A stretch of 33,098 nt of DNA from Deltaproteobacteria bacterium (GTDB lineage: Bacteria; Myxococcota; B64-G9). How positions within the stretch are numbered: the first letter of the stretch is position 1; the number at the start of each line of letters is the position of its first letter. The stretch is taken from the NCBI GenBank assembly GCA_030591445.1, contig JAUVBB010000012.1:1-33098 (forward strand), read 5' to 3'. This document shows positions 24,433-32,720 of the stretch, in pieces. A program made the position numbers and the translations under genes. The notes beneath the pieces were generated by a model. That model was not told where the DNA came from and did not search any database. It saw only the letters and a list, made by a program, of their open reading frames with translations.

Positions 24433-25326
24433 TTAAGCGCGGGGATGGTAGCGATTGTAGACCTTGCGCAACATGGTGGAGTTGACGTGGGTGTAGATTT
24501 CAGTGGTGGAAATATCGGCATGTCCGAGCATGGCCTGGACGCTTCTGAGATCGGCACCACGCTCGAGCAAGTGGGTGGCGAAAGAATGCCGCAATTTGTG
24601 CGGAGAAATGTTGCGCTCGATGTTGGCGGAGGCAGCATAGCGCTTGAGGTTCTTCCAAAACGCTTGCCGGGTCATTGAGCTACCGCGGGCGGTGACAAAC
24701 AAGTATTCCGAGCGCCGGCCAGTCAATAACTTCTCACGGCCTTTTTCCAGGTACTCACGCACCGCTATCAGCGATTGGTCGCCCAAGGGAACCAGACGCT
24801 CTTTTCGCCGCTTGCCAAAAGCCCTGAGCACGCCCAGGCGCAAATCAAGCTCTTCTAATGTCAACTGCACCAGCTCCGAGACGCGCAGGCCCGAGGCATA
24901 CAACACCTCCAACATGGCACGATCACGCAAGCCCCGGGGACTAGTCGTCTCCGGCTGGGCCAGGAGCGCTTCTACTTCCTCTACCGATAGGAATTCCGGT
25001 AACTTACGTCCGGCCGTGGGGATCTCGATATCGGCGGTGGGGTCTTGCCCGCAAATGTTTTCGCCTACCAGGAAGCGATAACAAGTACGCATAGCCGAAA
25101 TGAGACGTGCTTGGCTACGCACGGAGAGACCTTGCTCATGCTGTTCCTTGAGAAAGGCTACCAAGTCAAGCTGACCCACTTCGCCGAAGTGTTGCAGACC
25201 TTTGCGGGTGGCAAATTGGATGAGCTTTCTCAGGTCGCTCTGGTAGGCATCGAGGGTGTGCTTACTAAGGTTTCTTTCCACCTTTAGATGGTTCAAATAA
25301 ATGTCTAACTGGCTGTCGAATTTCAA
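24433..25326 (-). CDS. xerD: Tyrosine site-specific recombinase XerD (chromosome dimer resolution)
   Basis: This 297-residue tyrosine recombinase resolves chromosome dimers at dif with a XerC-type partner and FtsK. The N-terminal SAM-like core-binding domain covers about residues 1-90. The catalytic set is complete: Arg148 in YASGLRVSEL, Lys172 in FGKRRKERLVP, His243 and Arg246 in SPHKLRHSFATHL, His269 in MLGHADISTTEIYTH, and the nucleophile Tyr278. The start is TTG at 25326 with AAGGGG six bases upstream; I see no better start. It has a promoter-like TTGACA upstream (25382-25387). XerC and XerD cannot be told apart with certainty by eye; the GHADISTTEIYTH end favours XerD. A 114-base gap, with a promoter-like site, separates it from the S2P operon. 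No dif site is visible. Confidence 0.93.
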   Translation of the reverse strand: MKFDSQLDIYLNHLKVERNLSKHTLDAYQSDLRKLIQFATRKGLQHFGEVGQLDLVAFLKEQHEQGLSVRSQARLISAMRTCYRFLVGENICGQDPTADIEIPTAGRKLPEFLSVEEVEALLAQPETTSPRGLRDRAMLEVLYASGLRVSELVQLTLEELDLRLGVLRAFGKRRKERLVPLGDQSLIAVREYLEKGREKLLTGRRSEYLFVTARGSSMTRQAFWKNLKRYAASANIERNISPHKLRHSFATHLLERGADLRSVQAMLGHADISTTEIYTHVNSTMLRKVYNRYHPRA

Positions 25327-25357
25327 TTGTTGCCCCTTTCTCTAGTAACTGCGAGGC

Positions 25358-25387
25358 ACTCTAACTCCGCAATATAATTTATGTCAA
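25358..25387 (-). promoter_or_regulatory. Candidate promoter of xerD
   Basis: On the minus strand, a perfect TTGACA (25382-25387) lies 18 bases before TAGAGT (25358-25363). The -10 matches four of six consensus bases. The leader to the TTG start at 25326 would be about 25 bases. The surrounding 120-base gap after the amidase is strongly AT-rich. Confidence 0.5.
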
Positions 25388-25450
25388 CTGTTATTTTATG
25401 TTTTCTTCGGTTTTTTGTGGTCAACTCGGCGAAGCCGCTGTCCGCCTGCG

Positions 25451-27235
25451 TCAATTCGGATCCAGCAGCCGGGAACGGGCGCGAATGAAGTTCTTAACAC
25501 CGGTAAAAATGCCCTCGGCAACTTTTTTCCGGTACGCTTTGGTACGCAGACGCTTCTCTTCCATCGGATTGGTAATGAACGACCCCTCGACCAGGATAGA
25601 AGGCATACGAGCACCGATGAGCACGTAAAACAGCGCGGACTTGATGCCCATGTCCCGCACCTTCTTGTATTTTCTGCGCAGGGAACCCACCATGCCCTTC
25701 TGTACATATTTGCTCAGGTTGATGGAGTCGTCCACATGAGATTTCAGGGTTAAATCAGCCAGGATATACTTGAGGTCGGAAATTGATTTTTCACTGGTGG
25801 CATTCTCACGGGCCGCCAGTTTGATGCTGTAACGATCATCGGTCAAATCGAGATAAAAAACCTCTACCCCACGGAACTTACGGTTGCGATGGGCATTGAA
25901 GTGAATGGAGATGAACAGATCGGCGCGGTTCTTGTTGGCAAAAGCCGTCCTTCCCTCCAAAGGGACGAAACGGTCATCTTTGCGGGTATATAGAACCTCT
26001 AACTTGAGTTCTTCGCTAAGCATTTTCCCGAGGCGTTTGGCGACATCGAGGGCAATGTCTTTTTCCAGGGTGCCCGAAGGACCAATAGCCCCCGGATCCT
26101 TGCCGCCATGGCCAGCATCGACCACGATACGTTTTACTCCCAAGCCGGCCATCATGGACAAAGAAACCCCAGGTTTGCTTTTTTTCTTCAGACGCTTGGC
26201 TTCCTTGCGCGGCTGTCCTTTGGCCGCCTTTGCCGTCAATTTCTGGCCAATCACCTGGGCCAGTTGATCATCTTCGATCGAGATATCCACCACCACCCGG
26301 TTTGGATTGGTCATCGGAAACACGCGATGGGAGTGCGGAGCATCTAAATCCAGCACCACGCGCAAGAATCCCTCGTCACGTTCCGCGGTGCGGATCTTTA
26401 GCACCGCGCCGCCGGTTACTGCCATGCTGCCGTCTACCTCATCACCCAGGTCGGTACCGATCAGATCCACATAGAGACGCGGAGGTGTCTTTCTCGCCTT
26501 ATCGGCCGGAAGCTCCCCCACTCGGTATTCGGCCAGGCTGCGGGTATAGAGCACCACCCGGGTGGAGACCGGATCTGACCAGTGGCGAACTTTCTCCAAA
26601 ACCGGCCCGCTTTCCGCTGATTTTGTCGCAAGCTTTTGCTTGGGGGACGCCGTCGTTTTCGACTCGGTCTTGACCTTTGTTTTGACCTTGGGCTTGGCTT
26701 CCGCAACTTCTTCCACGCTGGCGCCCAGGTCTTCAAGCATCCGTCTGGCCTTGGGGCCAACATCACCTTTGGGAAACTGCTTCACCAGGGCTTGCAGCTC
26801 TTTGCGAGCCTGATCCGGATCTTTCTTGAATTCAATCCATTTCAAGGCCACATACATCTGGGCGTCGTCGGCCAGATGACTGGACGGAAAGTCTTTTGCC
26901 AATCGCCGAAACAAGGAGATGGCCCGATCCAGATCGTCGCTAAGCCAAGATTTTTTATAGAGCGACCAATAAAGCCGCCCCGCGGTAAACAGGGCATCAG
27001 ACGCGCGGGTGGATTCCGGAAAGTTCTCTACTACTTTTTCGAATTTCTGGGCCACGTTCTGCCAGTTGTGCCTGAACTTCTGCTTCTCGGGATTGTCCTT
27101 GAGCAGATAATAGGCCCGGCGAGCCTTTTGGTAGGCGGCTTCCGCCGGCGGCGGCCCCGCTGCGGCCGACTGGGCCAGCAACAAAGCCAAGACGGCCCAA
27201 GCAGCAAAAGTTTTCGCCCAGGCCATGTTGCTCAT
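25451..27235 (-). CDS. N-acetylmuramoyl-L-alanine amidase (Amidase_3) with AMIN domain
   Basis: This periplasmic cell-wall hydrolase cleaves the amide between MurNAc and the stem peptide during daughter-cell separation. It has 594 residues. A signal peptide (about 1-26) ends in AQSAAAG. Residues 35-180 are TPR-like helices (FRRLAKDFPSSHLADDAQMY). A Lys-rich linker is at about 180-215. An AMIN-type beta domain, which localises the enzyme to the septum, is at about 215-335. After another basic linker the catalytic domain runs from about 365 to the end. Its zinc motifs are VVDAGHGGKDPGA, an ALDVAK/EGRTAF segment, FISIHFNAHRN, and LVEGSFITNP near the end. The ATG overlaps the mutS stop as ATGA. 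AmiC-type assignment rests on architecture. The TPR part is unusual relative to E. coli AmiC. Confidence 0.93.
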   Translation of the reverse strand: MSNMAWAKTFAAWAVLALLLAQSAAAGPPPAEAAYQKARRAYYLLKDNPEKQKFRHNWQNVAQKFEKVVENFPESTRASDALFTAGRLYWSLYKKSWLSDDLDRAISLFRRLAKDFPSSHLADDAQMYVALKWIEFKKDPDQARKELQALVKQFPKGDVGPKARRMLEDLGASVEEVAEAKPKVKTKVKTESKTTASPKQKLATKSAESGPVLEKVRHWSDPVSTRVVLYTRSLAEYRVGELPADKARKTPPRLYVDLIGTDLGDEVDGSMAVTGGAVLKIRTAERDEGFLRVVLDLDAPHSHRVFPMTNPNRVVVDISIEDDQLAQVIGQKLTAKAAKGQPRKEAKRLKKKSKPGVSLSMMAGLGVKRIVVDAGHGGKDPGAIGPSGTLEKDIALDVAKRLGKMLSEELKLEVLYTRKDDRFVPLEGRTAFANKNRADLFISIHFNAHRNRKFRGVEVFYLDLTDDRYSIKLAARENATSEKSISDLKYILADLTLKSHVDDSINLSKYVQKGMVGSLRRKYKKVRDMGIKSALFYVLIGARMPSILVEGSFITNPMEEKRLRTKAYRKKVAEGIFTGVKNFIRARSRLLDPN

Positions 27236-29874
27236 GCTTCTCCTTTGAGTCGATGCAAAATTTTCAGTGCCTCTAGGGGTGTGACGTTATCCAAATCCAA
27301 CTTGTTCAATTCCTCTTCTACCCAGGATGGGACCGGCGCCGGAGTGAAGAGCCCAAGCTGCCCCGGAGCCTTGCCCCTTTCTCTTTCTGGGCGGGCCAGG
27401 CACGGGACACCAACCTCATCATACGCTTCCCCTTCCAAGTTGGCCAAAATCTGCCGAGATCGCTCAATTACCTCCGAGGGCAAACCGGCCAGCTTGCCAA
27501 CTGCAATACCATAGGAGCGGTTGCTAGCGCCTCGGATCAAATTACGCAAGAAGACGATCTGGTCTTTCCACTCCTTGACCGCAATGGTGTAGTTGACCAC
27601 CCGGTTCTTGGTTAGCGAAAGATCAGTCAGCTGGTGATAATGGGTAGCAAAAAGGGTTCGCGCTCCTATCTGATCGTGGACGAATTCTGCTACCGCCCAG
27701 GCAATACTCAAACCATCAAAAGTAGATGTGCCCCGACCCACCTCGTCTAAGATAATGAGACTTTTGCGGGTGGCGTGACGCAGAATGTGGGCGGTTTCGG
27801 TCATCTCCACCATGAAGGTACTCAAGCCGCGAGCCAGGCTATCGGTAGCGCCAATGCGAGTAAAGATGCGGTCAACAATGCCAATCCGGGCCGAGCTGGC
27901 CGGCACGAAAGAACCCATTTGCGCCATGATGGTCAGCAAGGCCGCCTGCCGGATGATAGTCGATTTTCCAGCCATGTTGGGCCCGGTAATCAGCAGAATC
28001 TGCTCGGCGTCGCAATCCACTTTCAAATCGTTGGGAACAAATCTCTCTGACTCCAGGAATTGCTCCACCACCGGATGCCGGGCTTGTTCGATCTCGATGG
28101 CTTCGCCCCCGTCAACAATGGGACGGCAATAACCGAAATCAACGGCAGCGCGCGCGAAAGCCAGGATCACATCGGAGGCCGCCACCTGTCTGGCCACGGC
28201 CAAAACTCGCTCGGCGTTTTTCTGCACCTGGCTCATCAAGGTATCGAGAATTTCGCGCTCCAATGTCACCCGATTATCCCGTGCGCTGAGCACCGCTTCT
28301 TCCTGCATTTTCAGTTCGTCGGTCTCGTAACGCTCGGCATTGGCGGTGGTTTGTTTGCGCCGGTAATGAGCAGGAACCAGGTGCAACTTGCTCTTGGTCA
28401 CTTCGATGAAATAGCCAAACACTCGATTATAGCGGATTTTAAGGCTCGGGATCCCGGTCTTTTGCCGTTCTTCCAGTTCCATTTGGGCCAGGGTGTTTCG
28501 GCCTGAGCCGGCCAGGTCTACCAGTCGGTCAAGTTCTGCCTGAAAGCCCTGGCGCACCCAGCCACCCTCGCTGGTCTCCACCGGCGGTTCATCAACCAGC
28601 GCCGCGGCCAAATCACGATAAAGATCCGCCAATTCGTCTATGGCCCCAACCAAGGAAAGCAATGCCCCGCGACCTGCCGTCTTTACCAAAGCCGCCCAAG
28701 CCGGCAATTGTCCCAAGGAGTCACGCAATACGCCCAAATCCCTGGGCGTGGCCTGCCCTACCGAGACCTTGGCCAAGAGCCGCTCCAGGTCGCGTATGCC
28801 CGCCAAATGCCCGGTCAGGTCATCACGCACAACCTTGTCATTGCAGAACTCTTCTACCGCGTCGAGTCGCTGACCAATTCGAACTGGATCAATCAGAGGA
28901 TACAGCAGCCACTGGGCCAGGAGCCGCGCACCCATGGGCGTCTTGGTCTTGTCCAAACTGTGAATCAAAGACCCTTTGCGCCGGCCATCCATCAAGGTGT
29001 GGAGCAATTCCAAATCGAGCCGCGCGGTGTCGTCAATCAGGAGGTGATCGCGAACCTGATAAGACACCAATCTGCGGATATGGCCCAGCGAGCCCGGCAA
29101 TGAGCCCGCGGCATAGCGCAGCACCATTTCGGCCGCGGACAGGGCACAAGCACCGGGCTCGGATTCTCCATCGCGGTAGGCGCTGAACAAACTTTCTTCC
29201 TGTTCGGGCGAGAAATCCTCGCCTTGGCTCGGATCCACCACGCGCAGGAACATGCCCGCAAATCGCTTGGTCAGAGCTTGGCACCATGGAGACTCCTGGG
29301 CGCTGGCGGCAATCAATAATTCACGGGGTCGCACCCGGGTTAGCTCGTCGGTCAGGGCCTCCGGGCCCATAACCGAGGTCATGCGGAAGTCCGCGGTGGA
29401 GACGTCCAGAAAGGCAAAACCAAAGTGGCCATCGTCATCGACAGCTACCGCGCCCAGGTAATTCGACTCCCAGGACTTGAGATCTTCGGGATTGGTGATC
29501 ATGCCCGGCGAAATCACGCGCGTTACTTCGCGCTTAACAATTCCCCGTGCCTGCTTGGCGTCCTCGACCTGATCGCAAATCGCTACTTTGTGCCCGGCTG
29601 CCACCAGCTTGGCAATATAGTTGCCGGCCGAAAAATGCGGTACCCCGCACATGGGATAGGCATTTTTGCCTTTGGCCCTTGAAGTAAGCGCGATGTCCAG
29701 GATTTCGGCGGCCAACTGGGCATCTTCGAAGAACATCTCGTAGAAGTCCCCGAGCCGGAAAAACAAAATGCAGTCGGGAAATTTAGACTTGGCTTGAAGA
29801 TACTGGTTCATCATCGGGGTCTGCTTGACCCCGCCCGCTTTTTTGGCGCGCGATTTTGCCGTCGCTTTCTCCAT
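27232..29874 (-). CDS. mutS: DNA mismatch repair protein MutS
   Basis: MutS recognises base mismatches and small loops and recruits MutL. It has 880 residues, typical of MutS-I. The mismatch-binding Phe-X-Glu is FYE at residues 44-46 in LFFRLGDFYEMFFEDA, after MMNQYLQAKSKFPD. The ATPase domain has Walker A GPNMAGKST at about 631-639, the loop DEVGRGTSTFDG, and the ATHYHQL switch. The C-terminus has the dimerisation helix-turn-helix and ends in LEALKILHRLKG. The start ATG follows the HIT gene stop with no gap. A basic N-terminal tail (KATAKSRAKKAGG) precedes the core. It is the fourth gene of the rpsA-to-amidase series; mutL is not in the window. All key residues are present, so the gene looks functional. 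Confidence 0.97.
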   Translation of the reverse strand: MEKATAKSRAKKAGGVKQTPMMNQYLQAKSKFPDCILFFRLGDFYEMFFEDAQLAAEILDIALTSRAKGKNAYPMCGVPHFSAGNYIAKLVAAGHKVAICDQVEDAKQARGIVKREVTRVISPGMITNPEDLKSWESNYLGAVAVDDDGHFGFAFLDVSTADFRMTSVMGPEALTDELTRVRPRELLIAASAQESPWCQALTKRFAGMFLRVVDPSQGEDFSPEQEESLFSAYRDGESEPGACALSAAEMVLRYAAGSLPGSLGHIRRLVSYQVRDHLLIDDTARLDLELLHTLMDGRRKGSLIHSLDKTKTPMGARLLAQWLLYPLIDPVRIGQRLDAVEEFCNDKVVRDDLTGHLAGIRDLERLLAKVSVGQATPRDLGVLRDSLGQLPAWAALVKTAGRGALLSLVGAIDELADLYRDLAAALVDEPPVETSEGGWVRQGFQAELDRLVDLAGSGRNTLAQMELEERQKTGIPSLKIRYNRVFGYFIEVTKSKLHLVPAHYRRKQTTANAERYETDELKMQEEAVLSARDNRVTLEREILDTLMSQVQKNAERVLAVARQVAASDVILAFARAAVDFGYCRPIVDGGEAIEIEQARHPVVEQFLESERFVPNDLKVDCDAEQILLITGPNMAGKSTIIRQAALLTIMAQMGSFVPASSARIGIVDRIFTRIGATDSLARGLSTFMVEMTETAHILRHATRKSLIILDEVGRGTSTFDGLSIAWAVAEFVHDQIGARTLFATHYHQLTDLSLTKNRVVNYTIAVKEWKDQIVFLRNLIRGASNRSYGIAVGKLAGLPSEVIERSRQILANLEGEAYDEVGVPCLARPERERGKAPGQLGLFTPAPVPSWVEEELNKLDLDNVTPLEALKILHRLKGEA

Positions 29875-30369
29875 TTACCTCGGCACGCCGGCCGCCTGCC
29901 GTTCAAAAGCCGGCTTCAACTGCGCATAGGTATCGCTTAAATGCTGGTTAATCATGCGCACTTCACCCAGCACCGCCATATAATTGTGGTCACCGTTCCA
30001 GCGCGGGACAATATGGGTATGAATGTGATCGTCAACGCCGGCGCCGGCCACCAGCCCCAGGTTCATGCCTACATTGAAGCCCTGCGGCGAGATGGACTCT
30101 TCCAGGGCCTCGATACTTTGCAAGACCAGAGCTTGCCAGGCCGCATATTCGGCCGCCGGTAAATCTCGGGGATGCGACACGTGGCGCGTGGGAATGACCA
30201 ACAGGTGTCCGTTGGTATACGGATACTTGTTCAGCATGACGAACGAGGTTTCGGTACGGCGAAGCACAAGGCGCTCGGCATCCGACTCCGCATCGAAGCA
30301 GAAAACACACCCTTCAGGTTTGGGCCCTAGAATGTAGTCCATTCTCCAGGGCGCCCAGATCTGTTTCAT
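29875..30369 (-). CDS. HIT-family hydrolase (AP4A phosphorylase/hydrolase-like)
   Basis: This small nucleotide-binding hydrolase or transferase has 164 residues if started at the ATG at 30369. The family start is M-K-x-L/I-WAPWR, and here the sequence is MKQIWAPWRMDYI. A TTG at 30387 (giving MTQFES before it) overlaps the preceding stop as TTGA and cannot be excluded; neither start has a clear ribosome binding site. The HIT triad HIHTHIVPRW lies in VDDHIHTHIVPRWNGD at about residues 130-145, and the CVFC pair near residues 20-24 is the zinc-type feature of this subfamily. This group often acts on dinucleoside polyphosphates, but the substrate is not determined here. The gene sits between the IHF/HU gene and mutS, with no gap to mutS. 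Confidence 0.93.
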   Translation of the reverse strand: MKQIWAPWRMDYILGPKPEGCVFCFDAESDAERLVLRRTETSFVMLNKYPYTNGHLLVIPTRHVSHPRDLPAAEYAAWQALVLQSIEALEESISPQGFNVGMNLGLVAGAGVDDHIHTHIVPRWNGDHNYMAVLGEVRMINQHLSDTYAQLKPAFERQAAGVPR

Positions 30370-30383
30370 GGATTCAAACTGGG

Positions 30384-30686
30384 TCAAGAATTGGAGTTCA
30401 GGTCTTTCTTCAAATCTACCCGTTCTTTCAATTCTTTGCCAACCGTAAAAAACGGGGTCCGCTTTTTAGGCACGAAGACTTTTTCGCCGGTCTTGGGGTT
30501 GCGACCTTCCCGCGCTTCTCTCACCTTGGAGACAAAGCTCCCGAAGCCGCGAATTTCGATTCTCTCGTCCCGGGTCAAGGAGTCGGTCATGCAATTGAAA
30601 ATGGTGTCTACTATGACCTCAATGTCTTTCTTAGACACGGTCTGAATCTTCGACGCCACCGTTTCGATGAGCTGGCTCTTAGTCAC
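30384..30686 (-). CDS. HU/IHF-family DNA-binding protein (IHF-beta-like)
   Basis: This 100-residue nucleoid protein bends DNA. The start is GTG at 30686, because AAAGGAG lies at good spacing before it and the protein then begins VTKSQLIETVASK; the open frame continues nine codons further to a GTG at 30713 without a ribosome binding site. The DNA-binding arm is clear: RIEIRGFGSFVSKVREARE, then GRNPKTGEKVFVPKK, then FFTVGKELKERV. The GFGSF and RNPKTG signatures and the length fit IHF-beta or HU. The C-terminus ends in DLKKDLNSNS. The gene lies 36 bases after rpsA, a very common rpsA-ihfB order in proteobacteria, which favours IHF-beta. The partner alpha subunit is not in this window, so homodimer or heterodimer use is unknown. 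Confidence 0.94.
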   Translation of the reverse strand: MTKSQLIETVASKIQTVSKKDIEVIVDTIFNCMTDSLTRDERIEIRGFGSFVSKVREAREGRNPKTGEKVFVPKKRTPFFTVGKELKERVDLKKDLNSNS

Positions 30687-30722
30687 GTCCGGAGCTCCTT
30701 TCGTACCTGGCACAGGTTCGTA

Positions 30723-32612
30723 CTACTTTTCTTCGCTGGAATCTTCTGTCTCTGAACTCTCAGCAGAATCCGTCTCTTCAGACTCAGTGGACTCTGCCTC
30801 TTCAGGTTCAGTAGATTCCATCGATTCTTCCTGCTGTTGCGCCTTGGACTCTGCCAACTCGGACTCTGCCAACTCGGACATATTCATGCCCTTCAGGGCC
30901 AAGGCCTCGCCCAGTGAGACACTCCCGTCTCCTTGGCGCTGCAAGTACTGCTGATAATCGTCATCCTTGGAAAGCTGAAGACTCTTCACGCTCAAGGCAA
31001 TTCGCCGCTCTTCGGGGTCTACGTCCAAAACCATGACCTCGATCACGTCTTTTTCTTTCACGATCTGATGGGGGTCTTCTACGCGCTCCTGGCTCAACTC
31101 GGAGATGTGAATCAGACCCTCGATGCCCTTTTCGATTTCCACGAAGGCGCCGAATTCGGTCACCTTGATGACCGTGCCCTTGACCTTGGTTCCCGGGGGG
31201 TACTTGTCAGGAATGCGATTCCAGGGATCTTCAGACAACTGCTTGATACCCAGCGAGAAACGCTCGTTGTCGGGATCAATGTGCAACACCACCGCCTCAA
31301 CCTCGTCACCCTTCTTATACAACTGACTCGGATGCTTGATGCGCTGGGTCCAGGAAATATCGGAAATGTGAACCAGACCGTCGATGCCTTCTTCGATGCC
31401 AATGAAGACACCAAAATCGGTAATATTGCGCAGCCGGCCACGAATGACCGAACCCACTGGGTATCTCTCTTCGATAACCGTCCAGGGATTGGGATCGACC
31501 TGCTTCATACCCAAGGAAATGCGTTTGTTGGCCGCATCGATGTCGAGCACGATCGCTTCGACGTCATCGCCAACCGCGACCATTTTCGAAGGATGCTTGA
31601 CCCGCTTGGTCCAAGACATTTCGGAAATGTGAATCAAACCCTCGATGCCCTCTTCCAACTCGACAAAGGCGCCGTAATCGGTCAAGGAGACGATCTTGCC
31701 AGCGACTTTCACGCCTACCTGGTATTTCTCGTCAGCGTGGGTCCAGGGATCTTCATTGATTTGCTTCAAGCCCAGGGAGACCCGCTCGGTGTCCGGATCG
31801 AACTTGAGCACCATGACGTTGATCTCGTCGCCCACCGAGAAAATCTCGTTGGGATGATTGACCCGACCCCAGGACATGTCGGTGATATGCAAGAGCCCGT
31901 CGATACCGCCCAAGTCGACAAATGCGCCGTACTCGGTGATATTCTTGACGATACCCGGCAAGACCGCCCCTGGTTTCAGCTTCTTCAGGGTCTCTGACTT
32001 GAGGGCTTCGCGCTCTTTCTCTAAAAGCACCCGGCGGCTGAGAACGATGTTGCCGCGGCGTTTGTTAAACTTGATGATCTTGAACTTGAACTTCTGGCCA
32101 ATGAGCTTGTCCAAGTTGCGTACCGGCCGCAAATCTACTTGGCTACCAGGCAGAAAGGCTTTGACACCGATGTCTACGGAGAGCCCGCCCTTGACCCGAG
32201 CCACGATGGTACCTTCGACCAGCTCGTTTTTCTCACAGGCGTCGCTAATTTCATCCCACACCTTGAGTTTGTCGGCCTTTTCCTTGGACAGGACGATCAT
32301 TCCCTCTTCGTCTTCACATCTTTCGAGCAACACGTCGACCTGATCACCGACCTTAATGTTCGGCTTGCCTTCGCTATCGCGCCCAAATTCATGAAGATGA
32401 ATGGCCCCTTCCGACTTGTAACCAATGTCGACTACGACATTGTCGCCGATGACCTGGATGACCTCTCCTTTTACGATCTCGCCTTCCTTCAGCTCATTTT
32501 CTTTTAGACTGGCTTCATAGAGAGCCGCAAAATTCTCTTCTTCTTCTTGCGCATTCTCTTGTTCGGCAGCCTGCCCATTTGCATTAGTGGTTTTGATAGG
32601 TTCGTTCTCCAT
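30723..32612 (-). CDS. rpsA: 30S ribosomal protein S1
   Basis: S1 helps 30S subunits bind mRNA during initiation. It has 629 residues with six S1 (OB-fold) repeats, beginning with GEIVKGEVIQVIGDNVVVDIG near residue 42 (given by its ends GEIVKGEV and VVVDIG) and including the repeated LxHISEMSW and GAFVELEEGIEGL type motifs. The last part (about 568-629) is an acidic Ser/Glu/Thr tail ending EDSSEEK, with SELAESELAES repeated inside it. The N-terminal 40 residues are also acidic. The ATG is preceded by GAAGG nine bases upstream. Its promoter TTGACA overlaps the ispH stop. The ihf gene follows. The acidic tail is longer than in E. coli S1 and could be flexible; its role is unknown. Confidence 0.97.
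   Translation of the reverse strand: MENEPIKTTNANGQAAEQENAQEEEENFAALYEASLKENELKEGEIVKGEVIQVIGDNVVVDIGYKSEGAIHLHEFGRDSEGKPNIKVGDQVDVLLERCEDEEGMIVLSKEKADKLKVWDEISDACEKNELVEGTIVARVKGGLSVDIGVKAFLPGSQVDLRPVRNLDKLIGQKFKFKIIKFNKRRGNIVLSRRVLLEKEREALKSETLKKLKPGAVLPGIVKNITEYGAFVDLGGIDGLLHITDMSWGRVNHPNEIFSVGDEINVMVLKFDPDTERVSLGLKQINEDPWTHADEKYQVGVKVAGKIVSLTDYGAFVELEEGIEGLIHISEMSWTKRVKHPSKMVAVGDDVEAIVLDIDAANKRISLGMKQVDPNPWTVIEERYPVGSVIRGRLRNITDFGVFIGIEEGIDGLVHISDISWTQRIKHPSQLYKKGDEVEAVVLHIDPDNERFSLGIKQLSEDPWNRIPDKYPPGTKVKGTVIKVTEFGAFVEIEKGIEGLIHISELSQERVEDPHQIVKEKDVIEVMVLDVDPEERRIALSVKSLQLSKDDDYQQYLQRQGDGSVSLGEALALKGMNMSELAESELAESKAQQQEESMESTEPEEAESTESEETDSAESSETEDSSEEK
30846..30878. repeat. 15-bp tandem duplication in the rpsA tail
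   Basis: The plus-strand unit GGACTCTGCCAACTC occurs twice in a row (30846-30860 and 30861-30875), with three more matching bases. It encodes the doubled SELAE pattern near the end of S1. It is short but exact, which suggests recent duplication. Confidence 0.8.
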
Positions 32613-32691
32613 TGTGGGTTACCTTCGCTCCTCTTTCTTCCGTCGTGTAAATCGACTAACTCCTGTAAGGGGTAATAAAAAAAGCCGGGTC

Positions 32692-32720
32692 AAGATACTG
32701 GTTTTCCAATTCCTTGTCAA
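32692..32720 (-). promoter_or_regulatory. Promoter of rpsA overlapping the ispH stop codon
   Basis: On the minus strand, a perfect TTGACA (32715-32720) and TATCTT (32692-32697) are 17 bases apart. The -10 matches four of six bases. The TGA stop of ispH lies inside the -35. The leader to the rpsA ATG at 32612 would be about 73 bases and contains AGGAGTTAG and AAGAAAGAGGAG stretches. Confidence 0.6.

Noticed and set aside
25427-25437. CGGC-GAA-GCCG hairpin after the amidase gene as a terminator
   Set aside because: The stem is only four pairs and on the transcribed minus strand the stretch that follows is A-rich, not T-rich.
30687-30713. Longer N-terminus of the HU/IHF gene from GTG at 30713
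   Set aside because: No ribosome binding site lies before 30713, while AAAGGAG precedes the GTG at 30686 and the family begins at that point.
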